DNA of 7,289 nt. Origin: an uncultured Collinsella sp. (lineage in GTDB: Bacteria > Actinomycetota > Coriobacteriia > Coriobacteriales > Coriobacteriaceae). How positions within the stretch are numbered: position 1 is the first letter of the stretch; each line of letters begins with the position of its first letter. Of the stretch, positions 1-6,117 are shown piece after piece. The stretch is from positions 1-7,289 of the forward strand of contig UQXT01000095.1 in NCBI GenBank assembly GCA_900545075.1, written 5' to 3'. The position numbers and the translations under genes are program-made. The notes below the pieces were generated by a model that ran no database searches, was not told the origin of the DNA, and was given only the letters and a program-made list of their open reading frames with translations.

Positions 1-98
1 GCCGCAATCCCTACAAGCAGGATGTCTTTGAGGGCACCAGCGATTGGGAGAAGGCCACCGCTCGTCGCGCCAAGGTCGATTACGCTCACGCCGAGTAA
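1..98 (+). CDS. 3' end of an unidentified protein gene (partial)
   Basis: The reading frame from base 3 is open for 31 codons and stops at TAA (96-98). The visible C-terminus begins RNPYKQDVFEGTSDW and ends KVDYAHAE. It is charged and soluble-looking, with no membrane segment. Codon choice is GC-rich at third positions (AAC/GTC/GAG/GCC), as expected for a real gene in this genome. Terminator-like hairpins follow at 115-148 and 166-205, which fits a transcription unit ending here. Too little is present to name the family, and the gene begins outside the window. Confidence 0.6.
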   Translation, partial: RNPYKQDVFEGTSDWEKATARRAKVDYAHAE

Positions 99-114
99 CA
101 TGTTGGTCGCTGTT

Positions 115-148
115 GGCGCCTGGGCATAGGCCCGCCCGCCAGGTTTTT
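115..148 (+). terminator. possible weak rho-independent terminator
   Basis: A GC-rich imperfect stem (GGCG and GGGC at 115-125 against GCCC and CGCC at 134-140, with an internal loop) is followed closely by TTTTT at 144-148. It lies 17 bases after the stop of the upstream partial gene. The stem is interrupted, so the stronger hairpin at 166-205 may be the main terminator. Confidence 0.4.
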
Positions 149-165
149 CATCCAATGTCTCGCAG

Positions 166-205
166 AGCCCCCGGAAAGCGTTTCGCTCGCTTTTCAGGGG
201 CTTTT
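166..205 (+). terminator. rho-independent terminator of the upstream gene
   Basis: Left arm AGCCCC plus GGAAAGCG (166-180) pairs with CGCTTTTC plus GGGGCT (188-202). There is one C-A mismatch and one G-T wobble, with a 7-base loop. TTT follows at 203-205. The position, 68 bases after the upstream stop codon and before the next gene, fits a terminator. It also argues that the next gene does not begin upstream of here. Confidence 0.65.
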
Positions 206-244
206 GTCATTGCGTCTCTATTCATCTATTCAAAAACATGCGCA

Positions 245-252
245 TATATAAA
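245..252 (+). promoter_or_regulatory. possible -10 element for the membrane-protein gene
   Basis: This is an AT-rich island (TATATAAA) in otherwise GC-rich DNA, downstream of the terminator at 166-205 and about 85 bases before the ATG at 335. It resembles a sigma-70 -10 hexamer. No convincing -35 hexamer sits 16-18 bases upstream, so this is only a candidate. Confidence 0.25.
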
Positions 253-334
253 ATCGGATTTCAAATCATGCGGCGGCTCTATAGGGTCCCGTTTTTGGGT
301 ACAGTGTTGTCCCGATATTGAGCTTGGGGGATAT

Positions 335-1837
335 ATGAAAGATGAGACGACGGGCCAAGAGGACGCGGTCCAAGATGCAGAAGCGTGTGCCGAGGCCCTG
401 GAGAGCCTAGACCGGATTTCGCTTGACGATGTTGCGTTTGGCAATTCGAGCGTTGATGTACAGGATGAGTCGGAAATCGAGGCGCAGCCCGATGATCAGG
501 ATACAAAAGACGATGGCGTCGCGCCCGCCGAAGACGAGGCGGGGCACGAGGAATCCGAATGCGAGGCCGACGGCCAGCCCGAATCCGACACGAGCGAGGA
601 AACCATCTTGCTCGACAACTTGCCGGCCGAAGATTCGCTGACCCGCGAGCTCCCTGGCTTAGGCTCTGCGCCTGCCGTGGACGAGACCATCGCCATGGGC
701 GATATTCCCCTACCGTCCGTTCCTTCGGCACGCGAAGCCGAGGTTCGTCATCGTAAGATGTCGCCCAAGCGGCGCAACCTGATGGTTGCCGGCGTTGTGG
801 CCGTCGCGCTCGTCGCCGGCGGCGCAGGCTATGCGGCTTGGAACGGATACCAGCAAGAGCAGGCCGCCGTGCTTGCCGCAAACGCCCATACCATGATGTC
901 GGTGCAGATTGGCGTGCATGCCGCGGGCCTCGACTGCTCAACTGGCTCCAAGATTCCCGTGCAGGTGAGCGGGCAGGATTCCAACGGTTCTTCCGTGAGC
1001 GAAACGCTCTACGTTGACGAGCACGGTCGCGGCATTAAGCTGCTGCCCGGCGATTACACGTTCTCCATCGCCGCCTCCCCCATCGCGGCCGACGGCACCA
1101 TCTACACCGTCCCGACCACCAAGGCCCAGGTTACGGTCAAGAATGACGGGCAGGATCTGCACGCTCAAGCCACCTTTAAGCTTAAGGTGCCCTCAGCCGA
1201 CACGGTGACCGACGACCAGATCGATGCCGCCGCCAAGTACGCCGAAGAAGGCGGCGCGAGCTCTGCCGCCGCGGCAAAGATACTCCAGCAGGCGGCAATT
1301 ACGCGCCGCGATGCCGCCGCCAACGCCGTAAGCGCAAGCGAGGCTCAGTCCGCCCGCGATGCCGACGCTCGGCACAAGGCGACGAACCTGTATCAGCTCG
1401 ATATTCCGGTTGAGTGGTATGGCAAGGTCGCAACCTGGCAGAACGGCAACACGCTGTGCATTTATCTGGACGGCGACACCAACACACCGCTCGTGACGCT
1501 CGTCGCGGTGCGCGATGGCGAGACCTTTACGCCCGACGACGGCGATACGGTTTTGGGCACGGTCAGCCTAGGCAACGGCTACACCGTCTACGCCAGCGGC
1601 CCCGTCTATCCGTATGTGGTGCCCCAGACCATCAACGGACGCACGCATGACCCCGTGTCGACCTACCCCATGGACATGGCCATTGAGCTTGTCGAGCTTA
1701 CGACCGGCAACCGCTACACATACAGCCAGATCAAAAACGACCTGGTCGGTAAAGACGGCAAGGCCGACGCCGCGACCAAACTCGAGACCGACTACCTCGC
1801 CCAGATTCTCCTGCCGAGCATCAAAGCCCAGGACTAG
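335..1837 (+). CDS. single-pass membrane protein with acidic cytoplasmic tail
   Basis: A 500-residue protein of unknown function. Residues 1-140 are very rich in Asp/Glu and probably disordered. Two similar short motifs occur there: EETILLDNLP (88-97) and DETIAMGDIP (116-125). A basic stretch (RHRKMSPKRR, 138-147) precedes one hydrophobic segment (about 148-169), so the N-terminus should be cytoplasmic and residues 170-500 outside. The outer part looks like a beta-rich region (about 187-285), an Ala-rich helical linker (about 295-350) and a second beta-rich region (about 352-456). C201 and C375 are the only outer cysteines. The frame is open back to base 44, but that extension runs through the upstream gene end and the terminator at 166-205. 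The ATG at 335 has TTGGGGG (324-330) four bases upstream and is preferred. The architecture resembles actinobacterial anchored sensor or envelope proteins, but I do not recognise a family. Confidence 0.82.
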   Translation: MKDETTGQEDAVQDAEACAEALESLDRISLDDVAFGNSSVDVQDESEIEAQPDDQDTKDDGVAPAEDEAGHEESECEADGQPESDTSEETILLDNLPAEDSLTRELPGLGSAPAVDETIAMGDIPLPSVPSAREAEVRHRKMSPKRRNLMVAGVVAVALVAGGAGYAAWNGYQQEQAAVLAANAHTMMSVQIGVHAAGLDCSTGSKIPVQVSGQDSNGSSVSETLYVDEHGRGIKLLPGDYTFSIAASPIAADGTIYTVPTTKAQVTVKNDGQDLHAQATFKLKVPSADTVTDDQIDAAAKYAEEGGASSAAAAKILQQAAITRRDAAANAVSASEAQSARDADARHKATNLYQLDIPVEWYGKVATWQNGNTLCIYLDGDTNTPLVTLVAVRDGETFTPDDGDTVLGTVSLGNGYTVYASGPVYPYVVPQTINGRTHDPVSTYPMDMAIELVELTTGNRYTYSQIKNDLVGKDGKADAATKLETDYLAQILLPSIKAQD

Positions 1838-1879
1838 CCAGCCCAAAGACAGCCGCCCAACACCCACATCCCTAACGCA

Positions 1880-1944
1880 GTTGCGGTGAAATAGGGACTG
1901 TTTTTGCTGGTCAAACCGCAAAACAATCCCTATTTCACCGCAAC
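1880..1944. repeat. long hairpin between convergent genes
   Basis: The 18-base arm GTTGCGGTGAAATAGGGA (1880-1897) is perfectly complementary to 1927-1944. After one mismatch, TGTTTT (1899-1904) pairs with AAAACA (1920-1925), giving about 24 pairs around a short loop. It sits between the stops of the genes ending at 1837 (plus) and 1970 (minus), so it could terminate both. The arms are much longer than a usual terminator, and no clean T-run follows outside them. This suggests a dispersed palindromic element, perhaps reused as a terminator. Confidence 0.8.
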
Positions 1945-1969
1945 TTATTGGTGGCCTTTTGGGTAGCAC

Positions 1970-2164
1970 TCAGCGCCACGGGTCAGCTTCGAACATCGGC
2001 TCACGCTCGGGGCGTCGGTCGCTGTAGGGGTCGTAACCGTCATCGTCCTCGTTCTCGGCACGAATGTAGGGGTCGCACGGCTTGGGCGCCGGTTTCGGTG
2101 CGGGCTTTGGTGCGGCGGACGCGGCGTTAGTCGCCGGCGTGTTCGTCTTGATCTCGACGTTCAT
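1970..2164 (-). CDS. small proline-rich acidic protein, unknown function
   Basis: A 64-residue protein. Residues 1-18 are polar and Ala-rich (begins MNVEIKTNTP). Residues 19-29 form a PKPAPKPAPKP repeat. Residues 31-64 are highly charged and Asp/Tyr-rich (DPYIRAENEDDDGYDPY, then SDRRPEREP), ending DPWR. There is no membrane segment or signal peptide, and it is probably largely disordered. The start was chosen from AAGGAG (complement of 2173-2178), 8 bases before the ATG at 2164. An in-frame ATG at 2170 is only 2 bases from that site. It lies downstream of clpB on the same strand, but the clpB terminator separates them, so independent expression is likely. It converges with the membrane-protein gene. 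The good ribosome site and GC-rich third positions support a real gene. Confidence 0.68.
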   Translation of the reverse strand: MNVEIKTNTPATNAASAAPKPAPKPAPKPCDPYIRAENEDDDGYDPYSDRRPEREPMFEADPWR

Positions 2165-2216
2165 CTGCATAGCTCCTTGCCATGTACTCACGTTTAACAC
2201 CATCGATTGTCGCACG

Positions 2217-2253
2217 AAAAAGGGCGGCGGACCCAATTGGATCCGCCACCCTT
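2217..2253 (-). terminator. rho-independent terminator of clpB
   Basis: Read on the minus strand, AAGGG-T-GGCGGA is followed by a CCAATTGG centre and then TCCGCC-G-CCCTT, running into TTTTT (complement of 2217-2221). The stem is long and GC-rich, with only G-T wobbles as defects. It starts 46 bases after the clpB stop codon and lies before the 64-aa gene. Confidence 0.85.
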
Positions 2254-2298
2254 GGCGTTTAGAGACGGCTGGCAGATTTTAAGGCATGTCCCATAAAT

Positions 2299-4926
2299 CT
2301 ACTCGGCGTCGGGGACCTCGTAGGTGGCCGCCGGCGTGTTGTCGCACACGACGGTAAAGCCGCCGTCCTTGTCGACATCGACCGTCACCTGATCGCCCTC
2401 GCGCACCGTGCCGTCGATGATAGCGGCGGCGATGGCATCCACGACCTCGCGCTGAACCAGACGCTTGAGCGGACGGGCGCCAAAGACCGGGTCCAGGCCG
2501 CCCACGGCGAGCATCTGCTTGGCCGCCGGGGTGATGGCAAGCGTCATGCGCTCCTTGGCCAGACGCGCGCGGACGTCGGCGAGCTGGATGTCGACGATCT
2601 TCTCGATCTGCGCCATGCCGAGCGGATGGAACACCACGATATCGTCGATACGGTTGAGGAACTCGGGGCGGAAGGTCTGAGCCATGGCCGCGTCGACCTG
2701 ATGGCGCATCTCCTCCTCGTCCTTGCCGGAAAGCTCGGCGATAGCCTTGGAGCCCACGTTAGACGTCATGATAATGATCGTGTTCTTGAAGGACACCTGG
2801 CGACCCTGGCCGTCGGTCAGACGGCCGTCGTCAAGCACCTGTAGCAGCACGTTAAAGACATCTGGATGGGCCTTCTCCATCTCGTCGAGCAAGATCACGG
2901 AGTACGGACGACGGCGCACGGCCTCGGTGAGCTGGCCGCCCTCGTCGTAGCCCACGTATCCCGGGGGCGCACCGATCAGACGCTGGACGCTGAACTTCTC
3001 CATGTACTCGGACATGTCGATACGCACGAGCGCGCGCTCGTCATCGAACAGGCACTCGGCCAGCGCCTTGGCGAGCTCGGTCTTGCCCACGCCGGTGGGG
3101 CCCAGGAAGAAGAAGCTGCCGATGGGCTTGTCCGGATCGGAGAGACCCGCACGGCTGCGACGCACGGCCGCGGCGACAGCGGAGACGGCCTCGTCCTGGC
3201 CGATGACGCGCTTATGCAGCTCGCCCTCCAAGCCCTTCAGCTTGTCGAGCTCGCCCTGCATCATCTTGGACACGGGCACGCCGGTCCAGGCGCTCACGAC
3301 CTCTGCGATCTCATCGGAGGTCACCTGTTCGTTGAGACCCTCGCCGTCCTGCTGCTTTTGTGCCTCGAGCGCGGCCTCGGAATCCTGAATCTGCTGCTGC
3401 AGGCCCGGAATCACGGAGTAGCGCAGCTCGGACGCACGGCCCAGGTCGCCGTTGCGCGTCGCGCGCTCCTCTTCGCTCTTGGCCTCGTCGAGCTGTCCCT
3501 TGAGCTCTTGCACGTGGTCGATGGCGTTCTTCTGGTTGAGCCAGCCAGCCTTTTGCACGTTGAGTTTTTCCTGGACCTCGGCGATTTCCTGGCGCAGGGC
3601 TTCCAGGCGCTCCTTGGAGGCGTCGTCGGTCTCCTTCATGAGCGCCTGCTCCTCGATCTGCAGCTGAGTGAGCTGACGCGTGGTGGCATCGATCTCGACC
3701 GGCATGCTATCGAGCTCCATGCGCAGGCGGCTTGCCGCCTCATCGACCAGGTCGATGGCCTTGTCGGGCAGGAAACGGTCGGCGATGTAGCGATCGGAGA
3801 GGTCGGCAGCCGCCACGAGCGCGCTATCGGTGATATGCACGCCGTGGAAGATCTCGTACTTCTCCTTGAGGCCACGCAGAATCGAGATGGTGTCCTCGAC
3901 GGTAGGCTCGCTCACCATAACGGTCTGGAAACGACGGGCAAGCGCCGCGTCCTTCTCGATGTACTTGCGATATTCATCGAGCGTGGTCGCGCCGATCGCG
4001 TGCAGGTCGCCACGGGCGAGCGCCGGCTTGAGGATGTTGCCGGCGTCCATGGAGCCCTCGGTGGCACCCGCGCCCACGATGGTGTGGAGCTCATCGATGA
4101 ACAGGATGACCTTGCCCTCGGACTTCTGGACTTCCTTGAGTACGGCCTTCAAGCGGTCCTCGAACTCGCCACGGTACTTGGCGCCGGCGACCAGCGCGCT
4201 CATGTCGAGCTCGATGAGGTCGCGGTCGCGCAGGGTGCTCGGCACGTCGCCGGCCACGATACGCTGGGCGATGCCCTCGACGATGGCCGTCTTGCCCACG
4301 CCCGGCTCGCCGATGAGCACGGGGTTGTTCTTGGTGCGGCGGGACAGGACCTGAATGGTACGGCGGATCTCGTCGGTACGGCCGATGACCGGGTCGAGCT
4401 TGCCGGCGCGGGCCAGATCGCAGATGTTGCGACCGTACTGCTCCAACGCCTCAAACTGGGTCTTGTCCTCGGCAGACGTCACGCGGTCATCGCCGCGCAG
4501 CTCCTCGTAGACCTGCTCGATGCGCTCCTTGGTGACGCCGGCATCGCGCAGCACGCGGCCCGCCTCGCCCTTGTCCTCGGCAAGCGCCATCAGCAGATGC
4601 TCAGTCACCACAAAGCTGTCGCCCATCTTGGTGGCCTTCTTCTCGGCCTTCTCGATGACGCGGACGAGTTCATTGGAAAGACCCATCTGCTGGCCCTCGC
4701 CCGAAACCTTGGGCGCGCGGTCGATGGCATCCTGTGTGGAGCGTGCAAGCTGAGCCGGGTCGGCACCGATGCGCTCGATAATCACGGAGATATTGCGCTC
4801 GCCGGCACCGAGCAGGGCAGACAGCAGGTGGATCGGCTCCACCGCGCCGGCCTGCGCGTCAGCGGCCGTGCTCATGGCGGTCTGCAGCGCCTCGCGCGAC
4901 GTCATTGCTAGCTTATCGATTCTCAT
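2299..4926 (-). CDS. clpB: ATP-dependent chaperone ClpB (Hsp100 disaggregase)
   Basis: An 875-residue protein, close to the usual ClpB length (E. coli 857). ClpB is a cytoplasmic hexameric AAA+ ATPase that pulls polypeptides out of aggregates together with DnaK/DnaJ/GrpE. Visible in order: Clp N-terminal repeat domain (about 1-145); first ATPase domain with Walker A GEPGVGKT (206-213), pore tyrosine in YRGEF (251-255), Walker B VILFIDE (273-279) and arginines R331/R332; the long coiled-coil middle domain (about 405-525) that separates ClpB from ClpA; second ATPase domain with Walker A GPTGVGKT (609-616), pore loop GYVGYDEGG (656-664), Walker B VILLDE (677-682), sensor-1 TSN (721-723) and sensor-2 GARP (816-819). 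All key residues are intact. There is no ClpP-binding IGF/L loop that I can see, consistent with a disaggregase. The start at 4926 follows AGAGAGGTGA (complement of 4931-4940). Neither an HspR HAIR site nor a CIRCE element was found upstream. Confidence 0.98.
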   Translation of the reverse strand: MRIDKLAMTSREALQTAMSTAADAQAGAVEPIHLLSALLGAGERNISVIIERIGADPAQLARSTQDAIDRAPKVSGEGQQMGLSNELVRVIEKAEKKATKMGDSFVVTEHLLMALAEDKGEAGRVLRDAGVTKERIEQVYEELRGDDRVTSAEDKTQFEALEQYGRNICDLARAGKLDPVIGRTDEIRRTIQVLSRRTKNNPVLIGEPGVGKTAIVEGIAQRIVAGDVPSTLRDRDLIELDMSALVAGAKYRGEFEDRLKAVLKEVQKSEGKVILFIDELHTIVGAGATEGSMDAGNILKPALARGDLHAIGATTLDEYRKYIEKDAALARRFQTVMVSEPTVEDTISILRGLKEKYEIFHGVHITDSALVAAADLSDRYIADRFLPDKAIDLVDEAASRLRMELDSMPVEIDATTRQLTQLQIEEQALMKETDDASKERLEALRQEIAEVQEKLNVQKAGWLNQKNAIDHVQELKGQLDEAKSEEERATRNGDLGRASELRYSVIPGLQQQIQDSEAALEAQKQQDGEGLNEQVTSDEIAEVVSAWTGVPVSKMMQGELDKLKGLEGELHKRVIGQDEAVSAVAAAVRRSRAGLSDPDKPIGSFFFLGPTGVGKTELAKALAECLFDDERALVRIDMSEYMEKFSVQRLIGAPPGYVGYDEGGQLTEAVRRRPYSVILLDEMEKAHPDVFNVLLQVLDDGRLTDGQGRQVSFKNTIIIMTSNVGSKAIAELSGKDEEEMRHQVDAAMAQTFRPEFLNRIDDIVVFHPLGMAQIEKIVDIQLADVRARLAKERMTLAITPAAKQMLAVGGLDPVFGARPLKRLVQREVVDAIAAAIIDGTVREGDQVTVDVDKDGGFTVVCDNTPAATYEVPDAE

Positions 4927-5004
4927 GGAATCACCTCTCTTGGGGCGGCCACCCTACGGGGCGGCTTCACGTTGTTCGAGAAGTATTGTTGCCAGCTTTG
5001 CGCG

Positions 5005-5040
5005 ATCTTATACACAAATCTAAGTCTCTATATATAAGAT
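5005..5040 (-). promoter_or_regulatory. AT-rich inverted repeat in the clpB promoter region
   Basis: ATCTTATA (5005-5012) and its exact complement TATAAGAT (5033-5040) are separated by 20 bases, in a markedly AT-rich patch 80-115 bases upstream of the clpB start. On the minus strand, TATAAG (complement of 5007-5012) could be a -10 hexamer, with no clear TTGACA-like partner. It may be a promoter, an operator, or both. The repeat is seen; the function is inferred. Confidence 0.4.
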
Positions 5041-5055
5041 TTTCTGAGTGATTAA

Positions 5056-5107
5056 GAGATAGGGGCAGGCACGCTCACCCACTGCGGCCTCGTCCCCTTA
5101 CTATCTC
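5056..5107. repeat. imperfect palindrome beside the clpB promoter region
   Basis: GAGATAG (5056-5062) is complementary to CTATCTC (5101-5107). GGGG (5062-5065) can also face CCCC (5094-5097) across a bulge. It contains AGGGGCAGGCACG, similar to the loop of the 35-bp palindromes nearby. Its right arm overlaps the left arm of the next palindrome, so the two structures would be mutually exclusive. Confidence 0.4.
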
Positions 5108-5158
5108 AATCTGTAACATCTAGCGGCTGTTTATGGCTCTAGATGTTACAGATCGAGA
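5104..5158. repeat. TCTC-ATCTGTAACATCTAG palindrome, copy A
   Basis: Positions 5104-5123 pair with 5139-5158: 19 of 20 positions match, the exception being A5108 against C5154. The loop is 15 bases. The core arm CTGTAACATCTAG is perfect. The same palindrome recurs at 6896-6950 and, degraded, at 6976-7031. It is 10 bases from the 35-bp palindrome at 5169-5203, and the same neighbour arrangement is seen at 6976-7075. Confidence 0.85.
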
Positions 5159-5168
5159 CAGACCGAAA

Positions 5169-5203
5169 ACCACCACAAAGAGGGCAGGCACCTTTGTGGT
5201 GGT
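5169..5203 (-). repeat. 35-bp palindromic repeat, copy 1 (likely terminator of 5212-5883 gene)
   Basis: Arms ACCACCACAAAG (5169-5180) and CTTTGTGGTGGT (5192-5203) surround an 11-base loop. It differs from copy 2 at two positions. It begins 8 bases after the stop of the minus-strand gene and, in that direction, the right arm runs into TTTTCGG. It could therefore terminate that gene before the clpB promoter. Members of the family sit in both orientations, which fits a dispersed REP-like element better than a dedicated terminator. Confidence 0.85.
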
Positions 5204-5211
5204 CGAGGTCT

Positions 5212-5883
5212 CTACTCCTTCGCCGAACCCGTACTTCCCGATTCGACGGTCCAGGGCATCTCATCCTCGAACAGCCATGTACGGGCAGACCCACTATCGC
5301 GTGCAGTCTGCGGGTCAGGCAAGCAGGTCTGTTTATAGGCATCTTGGATACACTGACCCATAAAATCGTTGAGCTCGGTCTGGTCGCCCTCCATGACATA
5401 GGCGACATCGCCGTCCATGATGTAGATGCCCGGACCCTCATTGCCCTCGTAGCCCGGATCGTACGAGACATCACATAACTTGGCGCCGTTTGCAGTGTCC
5501 AGCTCGATGGAAGAGTGGCATCCGCCAACCATGTCGTTCGCTTTTGCCCGATAGGACGCATATCCGTACCAACGCTTAAATGTTTTGCCCTTGAGTAGCT
5601 CGGACGCCCTATCGATCAGGCTTGTATCCGTGGTATAGCGCATGGCCCCAAGCTGAATACGCGGATAATTGCTAATACCCAGCACAGCCGGCTGCTCATC
5701 AAAATCAACGGTAATGGCCTCGGGCTTGTCGTCGCCGGTCAGAAGTTCGACAGATTGAGTCACAGGCTTGACCACCGGCTCCGTCACCGCAGCAGGTAGA
5801 AATGCCATACCGACAGCGCCCGCTCCAACCACAGCGATCGCAAGCGCCAAGACAATCAATCCAATACGGGCAGAACGGCTCAC
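5212..5883 (-). CDS. membrane-anchored extracytoplasmic protein, unknown function
   Basis: A 223-residue protein with no family I recognise. The N-terminus (MSRSARIGL) is short and basic, followed by a hydrophobic segment (about 7-30, Ala/Val/Leu-rich) that acts as a signal anchor or uncleaved signal. There is no lipobox. The outer part has four cysteines (C122, C137, C178, C187), which could form two disulfides, and acidic, aromatic stretches such as KRWYGYASYRAK (103-114). The frame stays open upstream to a GTG at 5922. I prefer the GTG at 5883: it is preceded by GTGGGGTG seven bases away, and the promoter at 5925-5953 would start transcription near 5918, inside the longer version. A GTG at 5898 with GAAGG upstream is the alternative. 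The gene diverges from 6118-6786 and is followed by palindromic repeats. A secreted or cell-surface role is inferred only from topology. Confidence 0.72.
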   Translation of the reverse strand: MSRSARIGLIVLALAIAVVGAGAVGMAFLPAAVTEPVVKPVTQSVELLTGDDKPEAITVDFDEQPAVLGISNYPRIQLGAMRYTTDTSLIDRASELLKGKTFKRWYGYASYRAKANDMVGGCHSSIELDTANGAKLCDVSYDPGYEGNEGPGIYIMDGDVAYVMEGDQTELNDFMGQCIQDAYKQTCLPDPQTARDSGSARTWLFEDEMPWTVESGSTGSAKE

Positions 5884-5924
5884 GGCAAAACACCCCACAA
5901 TGCAAACCTTCGCCACCTGCACTA

Positions 5925-5953
5925 ATGATACCGCCAGCTAACACTATTACCAA
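5925..5953 (-). promoter_or_regulatory. sigma-70-like promoter of the 5212-5883 gene
   Basis: On the minus strand, TTGGTA (complement of 5948-5953) is followed by a 17-base spacer and TATCAT (complement of 5925-5930). These match TTGACA at 4 of 6 and TATAAT at 5 of 6 positions with ideal spacing. The predicted start near 5918 leaves a leader of about 35 bases before the GTG at 5883, which supports the shorter protein start. Confidence 0.55.
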
Positions 5954-5972
5954 AAGAAGCCGCGCGCTCCTC

Positions 5973-6007
5973 ACCACCACAAAGGGGACAGGCACCTTTG
6001 TGGTGGT
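5973..6007 (+). repeat. 35-bp palindromic repeat, copy 2
   Basis: Perfect 13-base arms ACCACCACAAAGG (5973-5985) and CCTTTGTGGTGGT (5995-6007) with loop GGACAGGCA. It is followed by TTTTCGACG. It lies between two divergent genes, so terminating either gene's own transcript is not its role there. Downstream, the sequence to about 6040 resembles that after copy 3 (a shared ACCATCTCG), but the ATCTGTAACATC palindrome is replaced by a short ATCTC/GAGAT remnant. Confidence 0.88.
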
Positions 6008-6117
6008 TTTCGACGCTAACGGTCGACCATCTCGCGCCATGAGATTAAACTTGAATTGTTCTCTGAACATATCCATTTCTGCCTATCCTCAACAGATCTT
6101 TGTCTCGAGGAGCGCAT

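Noticed and set aside
44..334. 97-codon N-terminal extension of the membrane protein to an ATG at base 44
   Set aside because: It overlaps the real 3' end of the upstream gene and reads through a strong terminator hairpin at 166-205. The ATG at 335 has a proper ribosome site and begins the acidic tail directly.
279..941. 220-codon minus-strand frame opposite the membrane protein
   Set aside because: Arg/Pro-rich translation typical of the reverse of GC-rich coding DNA, and it also crosses the promoter and terminator region.
1568..1969. 133-codon minus-strand frame
   Set aside because: It overlaps the membrane protein's 3' end and the hairpin at 1880-1944, and has neither start signals nor codon bias.
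2866..4911. 681-codon plus-strand open frame opposite clpB
   Set aside because: It lies antisense to a fully conserved ClpB, and its Leu/Ala/Gly/His-rich composition is the mirror of clpB codons. There is no ribosome site and no family resemblance.
5884..5922. Longer version of the 5212-5883 protein starting at GTG 5922
   Set aside because: The predicted promoter would start transcription at about 5918, inside it, and no ribosome site precedes that GTG. Not excluded outright.
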